DNA of 32,859 nucleotides from DATGIQ01 sp035295665 (GTDB lineage Bacteria > Planctomycetota > Planctomycetia > Gemmatales > Gemmataceae): positions 1-32,859 of the forward strand of contig DATGIQ010000482.1 of assembly GCA_035295665.1 (NCBI GenBank), in the 5' to 3' direction. The stretch's first letter is position 1. Each line of letters starts with the position of its first letter. This document shows, piece after piece, positions 23,748-32,400 of the stretch. The position numbers and the translations under genes are program-made. The notes below the pieces were generated by a model. It was not told the origin of the DNA, did not search any database, and worked only from the letters and a program-made list of their open reading frames with translations.

Positions 23748-24866
23748 TCAAATCGTCAGGACCCGATCCCGCGCGAGGATCTCCCAGCGGTCCACGATGT
23801 CGCCGTTTTCGACGACGTAGGCTTCGCGGTGCAGGGCACACGTTGGGCAGATGTGCGTCGGCATCGCCAACACTTCATCGCCCAGCCGAAAGCACGCAGC
23901 CGCCGGTGTTTCGATCACCAGATGCTCCTCATTCTGCAACACGACTTCATAATCTGGAACATCCAGCAACGTGAGTCGTCTTCCTGCCGGGGGATCGCTG
24001 GCCACGGCCTTGTAGCCAAGATCCAACGTGACCCGGCTGGCGGTCGGCCGGCTGATCACGCGCGTCAGAAGAAGAGCGGCCGGCGTGAATCCAGCGAGAT
24101 CGGCGAAGCGGCTACCGTAGCCGTGATCGTTCAGAAAGCAAGTGCCCGGAGCGCATTCCAATCCCGGCAGCTCCATGCGGGCAAAAATCGGAAACGTCGG
24201 GGTCCCGCCCATGACCAGGCGTGGCACCGGCAGACCTTTTTTATCCAGCCGGCAGCGAAGGTCGAGAACCGGCCCGAGCTGTTGCTGCACCGCTGCTTCC
24301 CGCTCGTCCGAACGCTCCTGGTGATTGTGGCCATCGTAGACATGCAGGCCTCCGGGCTGGAGTCCCGGGAGGTGGTCGATCGATTCATAGAGTGCCACCG
24401 CCTTCTCCGTCGGTGCTAAGCCGGTGCGATGTTGGCCCACATCGATGTCCAGAAGGACTTCGATCGTTCGCTTGGCCGTGGCCATTGCATCCGACAGAGG
24501 CCGCAAGGCTTCCTCGTGATCGGCTAACACCGAGAAGCGGCAATCCGGATACGTCTGGGCCAGCCGGGCCATCCGGCCACAGTTCGGGCCGACCAGATTG
24601 TATGCCAACAGCACATCGGGCACGCCACAGCCGGCCAGCATTTCGGCCTCGGCCAGGGTGGCACACTTGTGCTTCGATATCCCGGCTTCCAATTCGAGCC
24701 GGACAATTTCTCGCGTCTTGTGCGTTTTGACATGGGGCCGCAATCGGCTCGGAGCGCCGGCCATCGCGAGGGCCCATTCTATGTTGCGACGGATCAGCTC
24801 CTCGTAGAAGAGCAGTGCGGGGCTGTAAATGGCTGAGGTATCCCGGATGGCATAGGGTGCGTTCAT
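23748..24866 (-). CDS. PLP enzyme of the D-serine dehydratase / D-threonine aldolase family
   Basis: A 372-aa fold-type III (alanine-racemase-like) PLP enzyme. Lys47 in RPHVKTHKT is the Schiff-base lysine. LLDIDVGQHRTG and GLHVYDGHNHQ line the barrel. GGTPTFP is a phosphate-binding-type segment. Near the C-terminus MPTHICPTCALHREAYVV gives H338-x-C340, the metal site pattern of eukaryotic-type zinc D-serine dehydratase; D-threonine aldolases usually have His-x-Asp. The enzyme may therefore deaminate D-serine or a related beta-hydroxy D-amino acid rather than cleave D-threonine. The ATG at 24866 has only a weak ribosome binding site. It faces folD convergently and stands alone. Confidence 0.85.
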   Translation of the reverse strand: MNAPYAIRDTSAIYSPALLFYEELIRRNIEWALAMAGAPSRLRPHVKTHKTREIVRLELEAGISKHKCATLAEAEMLAGCGVPDVLLAYNLVGPNCGRMARLAQTYPDCRFSVLADHEEALRPLSDAMATAKRTIEVLLDIDVGQHRTGLAPTEKAVALYESIDHLPGLQPGGLHVYDGHNHQERSDEREAAVQQQLGPVLDLRCRLDKKGLPVPRLVMGGTPTFPIFARMELPGLECAPGTCFLNDHGYGSRFADLAGFTPAALLLTRVISRPTASRVTLDLGYKAVASDPPAGRRLTLLDVPDYEVVLQNEEHLVIETPAAACFRLGDEVLAMPTHICPTCALHREAYVVENGDIVDRWEILARDRVLTI

Positions 24867-25275
24867 GGCGGGAGGCCCTGGAACGATCTGGGTGCCGGAT
24901 TGCGGCGCAACGGGTCCGCTTCAGTATACCCGGGCGCGGAGTTTCCGCTAGCCCAGCAAAATCGTGAAAAAAGGCAACGATTGTACCAACCACACTGGCA
25001 AAGTGCCGATCGGCTGGCCCAAGTTTCGCATTTCTCTCTTGCTGCCGGCCCGTCTGGCAATAGGATCAACACTTTGAGTCGTGGGCAATCGCAGGCGGAG
25101 CGATGCATGCCGGAAAAATTCGCCAAGTTTGCGCTGAGCCGGCAGCTGGCGGAATACAATACCAAGCATGTGAACCCTCCCGGGCAAGGAGACCTCCTTT
25201 TAGGGGGACGTGTCGGCGTTGCCGGCATGGACAATGATCTTCCCACAGGCAGTTTTCAGATAAGGAGACCGACTC
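24867..25275. other. Intergenic stretch between divergent genes
   Basis: About 410 bases holding the promoters for the leftward PLP enzyme and the rightward DUF3467 gene. A short palindrome AAGGAG-AC-CTCCTT at about 25187-25200 is the only dyad noticed. No supported frame. Confidence 0.4.
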
Positions 25276-25680
25276 ATGGCCGATGAACCGAAGAAATTTG
25301 GCGAAAGTCCGCTTGGGCAACCTGGCACGCCGCCGCTCGGGCAACCCCTCGGGCAGCCGACCGCGGGAGCCCAATTTACCGTAGACACTTCTGGCATGTC
25401 CTCCGCTTATGCCAATTTTTGCCGGGTCACGGGCACTCCCGAGGAGCTCGTTCTCGACTTCGGCTTGAACACCCAGATGAGTCCGGTACCGACCGAGCCG
25501 GTCAAGTTGACGCACCGGTTGGTAATGAATTATTTCACAGCCAAACGCCTGTTGGGCGCTCTGCACATGGCTGTCCAGCAGCACGAGAATACCTACGGCG
25601 TTCTGGAAACCGATATCCAAAAACGGATGCGCGCGGGCGCCCAGCCACCACGCCTGGGTGGCGGTCCTCCGCCGCGCTAA
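25276..25680 (+). CDS. DUF3467 protein
   Basis: A 134-aa protein. The start ATG has AAGGAG about 8 nt upstream. Residues 1-35 are a low-complexity linker with GQP repeats (PLGQPGTPPLGQPLGQP). The DUF3467 core follows: SAYANFCRVTGTPEELVLDF, then PVKLTHRLVMNYFTAKRLLG and LHMAVQQHENTYG. The tail is Pro/Gly/Arg-rich. DUF3467 proteins are small cytoplasmic proteins of unknown role, common in planctomycetes. A strong hairpin follows the stop. Confidence 0.9.
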   Translation: MADEPKKFGESPLGQPGTPPLGQPLGQPTAGAQFTVDTSGMSSAYANFCRVTGTPEELVLDFGLNTQMSPVPTEPVKLTHRLVMNYFTAKRLLGALHMAVQQHENTYGVLETDIQKRMRAGAQPPRLGGGPPPR

Positions 25681-25688
25681 CTTCCGAG

Positions 25689-25737
25689 GGCAGATCGCGC
25701 AAGGAGCGAGCTGCGGCCGGTCCCTCCGCGATCTGCC
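25689..25737. terminator. Long hairpin between convergent genes
   Basis: GGCAGATCGCG (25689-25699) and CGCGATCTGCC (25727-25737) pair perfectly over 11 bp around a 27-nt GC-rich loop. It sits in the 62-bp gap between the convergent DUF3467 and cbiO stops. No T-tract follows on either strand, so it may act as a factor-assisted or bidirectional terminator or an mRNA end stabiliser. Confidence 0.55.
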
Positions 25738-25742
25738 TCCCT

Positions 25743-26504
25743 TCACTCGCCGTGATGCTTGTCCAGGTGATGTGTCAAGCTGTGCGGTACTTCCAACCCG
25801 TGCTTTTCCATGAGTCGGGCGTCGGCAAGGATCGTCCGGGTTAGTCCATCGCCCACGATACGTCCGCCATCCAGTACAAGTACCCGCTGACAAGTTTCGC
25901 GGATGAGCTCCAAATCATGAGCGGCGATTACTTTGGTGACAGCCAAGCTGTTGACCAGTTGGATTAGTTCGCGCCGGCCACGCGGATCGAGGCACAGCGA
26001 CGGCTCGTCCAGGAGCAGGATTTCGGGACGCAGAGCCAACACGCCTGCCAAGGCGACGCGCCGCTGTTCGCCTCCGGATAGGTGAAAGGGCACGCGCTGC
26101 TCAAAGCCGGTCAGGCCGACCCGGGCCAGCGCTTCGGCCACTCGTTGCTTCACCTCGGGTGGGCGGCAGCCCAGATTGAGCGGTCCAAAGGCAACGTCAT
26201 CGAAGACGGTGGCGTGGAAGAGTTGATCCTCGCTGTTCTGGAACACGATGCCTGTCTTGGCAGGCAGTGCGCGGCGTTGAGCGGGGTCCGCGGGATCCAG
26301 CCCCGCCAGCAGGACCCTCCCCTTCTCAATCGGCAAAACGCCGCTGAGGCAAAGAAACAGCGTTGTCTTGCCCGCTCCATTGGGACCCACTAAGCCGATG
26401 CTTTCCCCACCGGCTGCCTCAAACGAAACCTGATCGAGGGCGCGAGGGCCGCTCGGATAAGCAAACGTCAGGTTATGGACGCGGATGGCGGGCTGTTCGC
26501 TCAT
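25743..26504 (-). CDS. cbiO: ECF-type cobalt/nickel transporter ATPase
   Basis: A 253-aa ABC ATPase of the CbiO/EcfA group. Walker A GPNGAGKTT is at 40-48, Q-loop GIVFQNSEDQLFHATVFDDV (the QxxEDQLF form typical of ECF ATPases), signature HLSGGEQRRVALAGVL, Walker B ILLLDEPSLCLDPRGR, and the His switch AAHDLEL. It energises vitamin or metal uptake through a T component and a substrate-binding S component. Its ATG overlaps the stop of the T-component gene (ATGA), so translation is coupled. No CbiM/N or other S component is present in the window, so cobalt or nickel is a guess from similarity. Confidence 0.9.
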   Translation of the reverse strand: MSEQPAIRVHNLTFAYPSGPRALDQVSFEAAGGESIGLVGPNGAGKTTLFLCLSGVLPIEKGRVLLAGLDPADPAQRRALPAKTGIVFQNSEDQLFHATVFDDVAFGPLNLGCRPPEVKQRVAEALARVGLTGFEQRVPFHLSGGEQRRVALAGVLALRPEILLLDEPSLCLDPRGRRELIQLVNSLAVTKVIAAHDLELIRETCQRVLVLDGGRIVGDGLTRTILADARLMEKHGLEVPHSLTHHLDKHHGE

Positions 26505-27262
26505 CGGAAGTAATCGATCACCAGCAGCGCCGTGGCACCAGCGCTCACGAGGAAAAAGAACAGCACATCGGCGAGCGTAGAACGAAACTCGGTCAAGGAT
26601 CGGAATTGGCCGTCAAACCCGCGGCAGCGCATGGCCTGTCCGACGCGCTCGGCCCGTTCATAGCCACGGACCAACAGAATGCCGGCCACATGCCCGACGG
26701 TCCGATAACTATGGCGGGAAACGCGGCTTCGAAATCCCCGAACGCGCAGGGCAATGCGGAGACGGGAAAGCTCGTCTCCCAGCACGAAGATGTAACGGTA
26801 ACTCAGCATCGCCAATTGCACAAGCAGACCAGGAACGTGCAACTGATGGGCTGCCTGGAGGGTGGCACCCAGGGGTGAAGTTGCCAGACCGACGAGTACT
26901 AAGGTGACGATCGCGATCGCTTTTAGGGACAACAGGCTAGCCACACGCAGCCCATACCAGGAAACCTCCAGCGGCCCGAGCTGAAGATGGGGCCCGCCAT
27001 TATGAAGGAGGACAGGCAGCAGCACGACGAGCACAAGGAGGAACAGGGCCAGCCCGCCGAGCCGATCGAGGAACCATCGAAAGGGCAAGCCGCCCAGCGC
27101 AGCCAGCACAAGCGCACCGACCAGGGCAAACCCTGCCGCCGGTACCGTGTGGAGGAGAGCAACGCAGAGAATGGCGAGAGTAAGGGCGGCCAACTTCCAG
27201 CGCGGATCGAGACGGCTCAGCAGCGAAAGGGGTTGCGGGAGTGAATCGAACGCCAACGTCAT
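26501..27262 (-). CDS. cbiQ: ECF transporter T component (CbiQ/EcfT)
   Basis: A 253-aa membrane protein when started at the ATG at 27262 (MTLAFDSLPQPLSLLSRLDP); a longer frame reaches 27346 with no support. SRLDPRWKLAALTLAIL is the usual opening. Five or so TM helices follow (LCVALLHTVPAAGFALVG, LALFLLVLVVLLPVLL, IAIVTLVLVGLATS, among others). The coupling region carries two Ala-x-Arg-x-Arg-Gly-type helices, IALRVRGFRSR and QAMRCRGFDG, which dock on the ATPase. A C-terminal helix ends in LLVIDYFR. The 4-bp overlap with the ATPase gene marks an operon. Confidence 0.9.
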   Translation of the reverse strand: MTLAFDSLPQPLSLLSRLDPRWKLAALTLAILCVALLHTVPAAGFALVGALVLAALGGLPFRWFLDRLGGLALFLLVLVVLLPVLLHNGGPHLQLGPLEVSWYGLRVASLLSLKAIAIVTLVLVGLATSPLGATLQAAHQLHVPGLLVQLAMLSYRYIFVLGDELSRLRIALRVRGFRSRVSRHSYRTVGHVAGILLVRGYERAERVGQAMRCRGFDGQFRSLTEFRSTLADVLFFFLVSAGATALLVIDYFR

Positions 27263-27384
27263 TGGCCGCGGTGAAAAATCCGGAAAATAAATCTGAACCC
27301 GGTTTTGCAGCGGTTCGCAGAACCGTGCGGTGCTGCGAACCACCACAAAACAATTTCTGCCGCCGCGCCGGTACGGGACTCCAA

Positions 27385-27585
27385 CTAGCGCCGGGAAGGA
27401 GGAGGACTCGTGCGCATCATTTCGGCACGCAGCTCGTTCTCCGCCTCGATCCAGTCCTGCTTATCGGTGCCCTGCGGTCGACCCCGCTTGCACCATTTCT
27501 CATAGGCCCGCATGGCGATTTTCTCGTGCGGGATCTTGACGGGGGCGTTCGTCGGGGTTGACGGAGGTGCAGTCATTCGGGACAT
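27385..27585 (-). CDS. DUF2934 small protein
   Basis: A 66-aa protein. The ATG at 27585 is chosen because GGAGGA lies 7-8 nt upstream; an ATG three codons on (27576) is second choice. The DUF2934 core is IAMRAYEKWCKRGRPQGTDK followed by QDWIEAENELRAE, a short helical domain of unknown function often found near stress or regulatory genes in soil bacteria and planctomycetes. The tail is Pro/Ser-rich. It lies about 120 bp upstream of cbiQ on the same strand. Confidence 0.85.
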   Translation of the reverse strand: MSRMTAPPSTPTNAPVKIPHEKIAMRAYEKWCKRGRPQGTDKQDWIEAENELRAEMMRTSPPPSRR

Positions 27586-27750
27586 GTGGAGTCCTCCATG
27601 TAAGGGACCTGGCCTTGTCAGGCAACCAGCACCCAACGCGGCATGTTAAATTCACATCCTGCTCCGGCTCATGTTCTCGTAACGTACGAAAAACTTTGAA
27701 AATTGGCAAGACACATCGATCCGGCGCCAAGCCCTCGTTGGAGACGCGTT

Positions 27751-28938
27751 CTAGGAAGCAATCTCCAGTCGCCGGCATTGTGCCAATGCCTTTTTGGGCT
27801 GCGAGATCCGGGTCTGCTCTTCGGGGTGCCGCCGAAACCAGGCTGAAATCAGCAAGACGCGAGCCATTTCACTGACTGGCACGGTTTTCAGTGGATCGTT
27901 TTTCTGCCCCATCACTTGGGCAATCCGCCTAGTGGCCGCGCGTTTCTCCTGGGCGGTCCGCGGCACCGGAATGCAGTCAACCACATTTCCCCCCTGGATC
28001 AGGTACCAACGGTCGCTGTCCTGTTGTCCGTCTACTGCGTAAACAAAGGCGGGCCGGGCCAGGATCTGGCGAAGCCGCTCCAGCCGTTCATGAAGCCAAC
28101 GCAAGCGCCCCAGCTTGTCGCGCAACGCCGCGGCCCGCTCAAACGCCAGTGCCGCGGAGGCTTCCGTCATGGCAGCTTCGAGGGTGCTCAGGACGGCCAG
28201 ATTCGTCCCGGAGAGAAAGCACCGCGCCGCATGAACCTGCTCCGTGTACTCGGCCCGGGTACAAGCGCCAATGCACGGACCCAGGCAGGTACCGATCTCG
28301 TACCGTAGGCAACCGGCCGACCGCGTCATGGGGAATAGCTCTGCTTGATCGGCAAAGATCATCTCCTGGGCTCGGGGACAATCCCGCAACTGGAAGTAGT
28401 CGTTGAGGGAACGAACGGCTTCCTGAGCGGATCGGCCACCGGGGATCGGTCCGAATGTGGCTAACGCGCCGGCCGGTGGATCCCGAGTCAGGAAAGCGTA
28501 CGGCGCCGGTTGACGGCCGAGACAGAGAAAGATCGGTCGCCGCCGGCCCGGCTGCCCCTGTACATTCAGGCGGGGCCGCCAGCGCCGGATCAATTCCAAC
28601 TCCCGCAGCAGTGCGGCAAACTCGTTGGGTGCATACTCCCAGACCAGGAACTTGGTCCGCTCGAGGATGCGGCCGGCCTTGGGATCGCGGCTCTTGGTTC
28701 GGAAATAGCTCAGCAGCCGCGCCCGCAGACATTTCGCTTTGCCGATGTAGATGAGCTCACCTTTTCGGCTGACCATGCCGTAAACGCCCGGCCGGCGCGG
28801 ACAGTGTTCGCGCACCTGCGTACGCAGACTCAATCTGCGTGTCCCGCAGACTCGAACCAGGACCGGCGTCGCATCCGAAGGGTCGAGGTGATTGGGTCCG
28901 AAGCTCCACGTTCCCTGGAAAGGGAATAAGCCTTCCAT
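27751..28938 (-). CDS. UvrC-like GIY-YIG protein lacking the C-terminal nuclease
   Basis: A 395-aa protein. The start is ATG 28938, with AAGGA six nt upstream; the longer frame to 29049 is not supported. Residues about 48-130 are a GIY-YIG nuclease domain (PGVYGMV, LIYIGKAKCLRARLLSYF, NEFAALLRELELIRRWRPRLN). Next comes the UvrC cysteine cluster region (AGCLRYEIGTCLGPCIGACT), then a UVR-like helix pair (STLEAAMTEASAALAFERAA). The C-terminal part resembles only the middle of UvrC and stops before the RNase H endonuclease and HhH domains of full UvrC (about 600 aa). The protein could make only the 3' incision, like Cho, though Cho lacks a UVR motif. It may assist or regulate repair beside a full UvrC elsewhere. 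Confidence 0.85.
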   Translation of the reverse strand: MEGLFPFQGTWSFGPNHLDPSDATPVLVRVCGTRRLSLRTQVREHCPRRPGVYGMVSRKGELIYIGKAKCLRARLLSYFRTKSRDPKAGRILERTKFLVWEYAPNEFAALLRELELIRRWRPRLNVQGQPGRRRPIFLCLGRQPAPYAFLTRDPPAGALATFGPIPGGRSAQEAVRSLNDYFQLRDCPRAQEMIFADQAELFPMTRSAGCLRYEIGTCLGPCIGACTRAEYTEQVHAARCFLSGTNLAVLSTLEAAMTEASAALAFERAAALRDKLGRLRWLHERLERLRQILARPAFVYAVDGQQDSDRWYLIQGGNVVDCIPVPRTAQEKRAATRRIAQVMGQKNDPLKTVPVSEMARVLLISAWFRRHPEEQTRISQPKKALAQCRRLEIAS

Positions 28939-29118
28939 GTCGAATCCTTCCGCGCCACATGCCGACGATCCCCCGAGCGCTTGCTCGTCTCCTTCCCCGA
29001 GGGAGTCTACCAAGAGGGACCGGCATTGTAACGGGTGCCAGAAAGGCAATCAACGCCCTCGGATGTCTCTAAATGGCTTCCATCTTGTTGCGCTCCACCA
29101 GGCACGGACCTGGATAAG

Positions 29119-29304
29119 ATGGCCGACGAATCTCAGCGCTTGCTCGGCCTGCTCGATCGGCCGGATTTACGACAGATTGCCATCGGGAAGGTGGAAGGCT
29201 GGACGAACGAAGAGATCGCGGCGAAGCTCGAATGTGTGCCCAGAAGCATCGACTGCAAACTCAGCCGGATCCGCCTGCTCTGGAAGAATGAAGGGAAGGA
29301 GTGA
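29119..29304 (+). pseudogene. ECF sigma factor fragment, region 4
   Basis: From ATG 29119 the frame reads ESQRLLGLLDRPDLRQIAIG, then VEGWTNEEIAAKLECVPRSI and LSRIRLLWKNE, the region 4 helix-turn-helix of Gemmata/planctomycete-type ECF sigma factors. Region 2 and the linker are missing; upstream codons in this frame (to 29035) are not sigma-like. The 62-residue piece might still be translated, but without region 2 it cannot bind core polymerase as a sigma factor. Probably the relic of a deleted gene. Confidence 0.65.
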
Positions 29305-29409
29305 GACCACGGCCATGTGCGCCCGACTAGCTCGACCAAGGTGCGCGCAGAGGCGCAGAACACTCAGGGCCAGGAAGCGAAGCGTTCGATAGAGCCGAAC
29401 TGCCCCAAA

Positions 29410-29426
29410 CAGGGGACTGCCCCCTG
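29410..29426. terminator. Possible weak hairpin terminator of the DUF1549 gene
   Basis: CAGGGG-ACTGC-CCCCTG forms a 6-bp stem, 14 bp past the stop of the leftward gene. Read on the minus strand it is followed by only TTTGGGG, so termination would be weak. Confidence 0.35.
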
Positions 29427-29439
29427 ATTGGAGAGGTTT

Positions 29440-32400
29440 TTAGTGGTTAAAGAGAAACGCAGGGCTGTTCAACAGTGCCCATGCCAGATCTTGCGCCCCA
29501 AGCAGGCGTTGATTGAGCGGTTTCGGATGTTCCGCCAGGGCTTGATTCAGGCGGACCCACTCCGGATCCTTGGTGCGGAAATAGCGGCTCAGCTCGGCCA
29601 ATTGTTGGGGGTTGCGCTTGTCGGGAGCCACGGCCAGGATCTTGGCGATGGGGTCCGTGGCGTCGTCGAGCAGGATGGGCGGCTTGGCGGTGATGACAGA
29701 TAACCGCAGCCGGCCGATGTTGTGCTCCTTGCCGGAGTACCGCTGCTCAAGGGTGAATGTCAAGATTGCTCCCTCGGGGAACGCGATTGGTTCCTTGACT
29801 TCGAAGATGGCAACGTGGGGTTTCCCAAAAGCCGGCGAGACCGCCCAGCCCGTTTCGGGGTTGCCGTCGATCGCTCCCGCGACGGCATAGCCTTCCTGGG
29901 CGAAGTCAGCTTTCGGGTTCTGGAGCGGCACCGTCTTTCCTTTGCCGGACGCACCTAGGGATGCGGCGTTGACCCGGAATTCGTTCAGCACGAAGTTGCC
30001 ATTGCCGGCTCGCCCGGGTCCCCTGCCTGGCAGACTGGGATCGGGAAGGGCCTCGAGCCGAAACGCGGTGATATCGGTCAATGGAGTATTTGCCGTGATC
30101 GTATACGTCTCCGGCGAAGGATTCTTCCCGCTGGCGAGCAGCGAGCCATCGGGCTGCTTGGTAAGGACCGTTCCCTTGGCGGCCTTGGCACTCGTCGTCT
30201 CCAGGACGGTCCAGGTCGAATCCTTCAAGCTCTTCTCCCATTCGGCTTGCCGGGCGGGGAGCTTCGCTTCATACGCATCAAATTCCGACTGGATCTTTTC
30301 GTGCTCCGCCACGAGGCGCGAGTATTCTTCGTCGGAGCCCTTGAGTGCTTGCCGTCCCGTGGCCAATTCGTCCGGAGTCGGCGCGCGACCGAGAATGGCA
30401 TAAAACAGCTCCTCAACCACCTTGGCATCGTCTGGCTGGGTGGCCACGAGCCGGGTGATGCGGTTGTTCGGATCCTTGATGGCTTCGGCGAGGACCGGAC
30501 CGTTGACGAGGTTAAGCACGGGGCCGAGCATCATGCTGCTGGAACGCTCGCATTCGCAGGCACTCTCGCGCGGCGGGCGGCCAAACAGATCGAGGAATCC
30601 GCTTGGTACTTGCACATTGGAATCGAGCTGCTGGACAGCACGCAAGCCGGCGGGCATCCCTGAAAGGTGAGTGGTCGCGCCGGTGACTCGATGGAGGGCA
30701 TCGTAAAGTGCCTCCGCGGGAAGACGGCGGGCCACGGCGTGGGAGTAATTGATGTCGTCATCCTGGTTCCAGCGGTTCGTGACGATCGACTGCTGGTAGA
30801 CGCGGGACTTGCAGATCGTCCGCAGCATGTGCTGCACGTCAAAGCCGTTCGCCACGAATTCCTCCGTCAGGCGTTGCAAGAGCTTGGGATTCGTCGGCGG
30901 GTTGCCGGCACGGATATCGTCCACCGGCTCGATGATACCCACTCCCAGCAGGTAGCTCCACAACCGATTCACATAGCTCTTGGCAAAGTACGGATTGTCC
31001 TTCGACGTGATCCAGTGTGCCAGCTGTTCGCGGCGGCTGGCGTTGGCCGGCGCCCGATCGCGGTGCTCGTATGGGAAAGCGGGAGCGGTTACTGCCCCGG
31101 TGCGGGTATGCTTGACTTCGCCGGCTTTCTGGTCATAGACGATTTCGACCAAGGGCGTGGCACCTTCGACATTCGTGCCGGCAATTTTCTGACCTTTGAA
31201 TTTCGGATCCTCTTTCCGTCCGACCTGGGCGAAGAACGAAGCCAGCTCGTAATACTGGTCCTGGGTCCAGCGTTCGAATGGATGATCGTGGCACTTGTTG
31301 CAGTTGAAACGGATCGCCAAGAATAGCTGCGTGGTGTTCTCCATTGCCAGGTCGGGTTGACGCAGGATCTTGTAGTAAGCCGCAGGAGGATTGTCGAGCG
31401 TCGATCCGGACCCGGTAAGGATGGCATGTACGAACTGGTCATACGGCATGTTGCGGGCAATCGCCTGACGGATCCAGTTGCGGAATGTCAAGGCGCCCTT
31501 CTCGCCGAGATACTTGCGGTTGACCTGCAACAGGTCAGCCCATTTGTTAGTCCAGTACTCGACGTACTCAGGGCCGCCCACGAGCTTGTCGATCAGCTCA
31601 TCCCGTTTAATCTTGGTGGCCCGGCTGTCGTTGAGGAAGGCGCGCACTTCGTCGGGTTGTGGCGGCAGACCGGTCAGGTCAAAGGTAACCCGGCGAATGA
31701 ATTCCGCATCGGTGCACAGGGGGCTGGGCAAAACTTTGACCTCGCGCAGCTTCTCGTCCACCAGCGTATCGATGTAATTATGTTCGGGGACCGGCCGCCA
31801 CGCGAACCCGCTCCGGTCGCCCATGACGATCAGCGTGGCTGCGGTGTAGGACCCCTCGTAGCGGGCCAGCACCGTGGCTTCGCCGCGGCGAACGGCCGTC
31901 ACCAAGCCCTGCTTATCCACTGTCGCGACTTCTGCATTGCTGCTTTCGATAAACGCTTCCGCACTGACGTCACGCGCCGAACCATCACTGTAGCGAGCAA
32001 CGACGGCCATTTGCTGTTTCATGCCAGGCAACGGTAGGCCGGGGCTCTTGGGGCTGATCTCGATGGCCATGACACGGGGACTGTCGAGATCGAGCTTCAC
32101 GCCCTCGGCAATCCAGGTGCGCAACAGCTCGTAAGGGGGCTCGCCCGGCTGGAAGAGGACGCCGCCCATGTGCGGCACGCCGCCGGACGGCTTGAGGAGC
32201 ATGAGACTTCGGTCCGGTGCAGCCCGATTGAAACGCCGACCTTCCAGATCGTCTGTCAAGGATTGATGGTCGAAAAGCGGATCGTAGCCCCGCAGCGACA
32301 GCTTGAACCCATTCTTGCCCTGCTGGGCGCCATGACACGTGCCTGCGTTGCAGCCAACTTTGGACAAGACCGGCATGATATCCCGCACAAAGCTCGCCGG

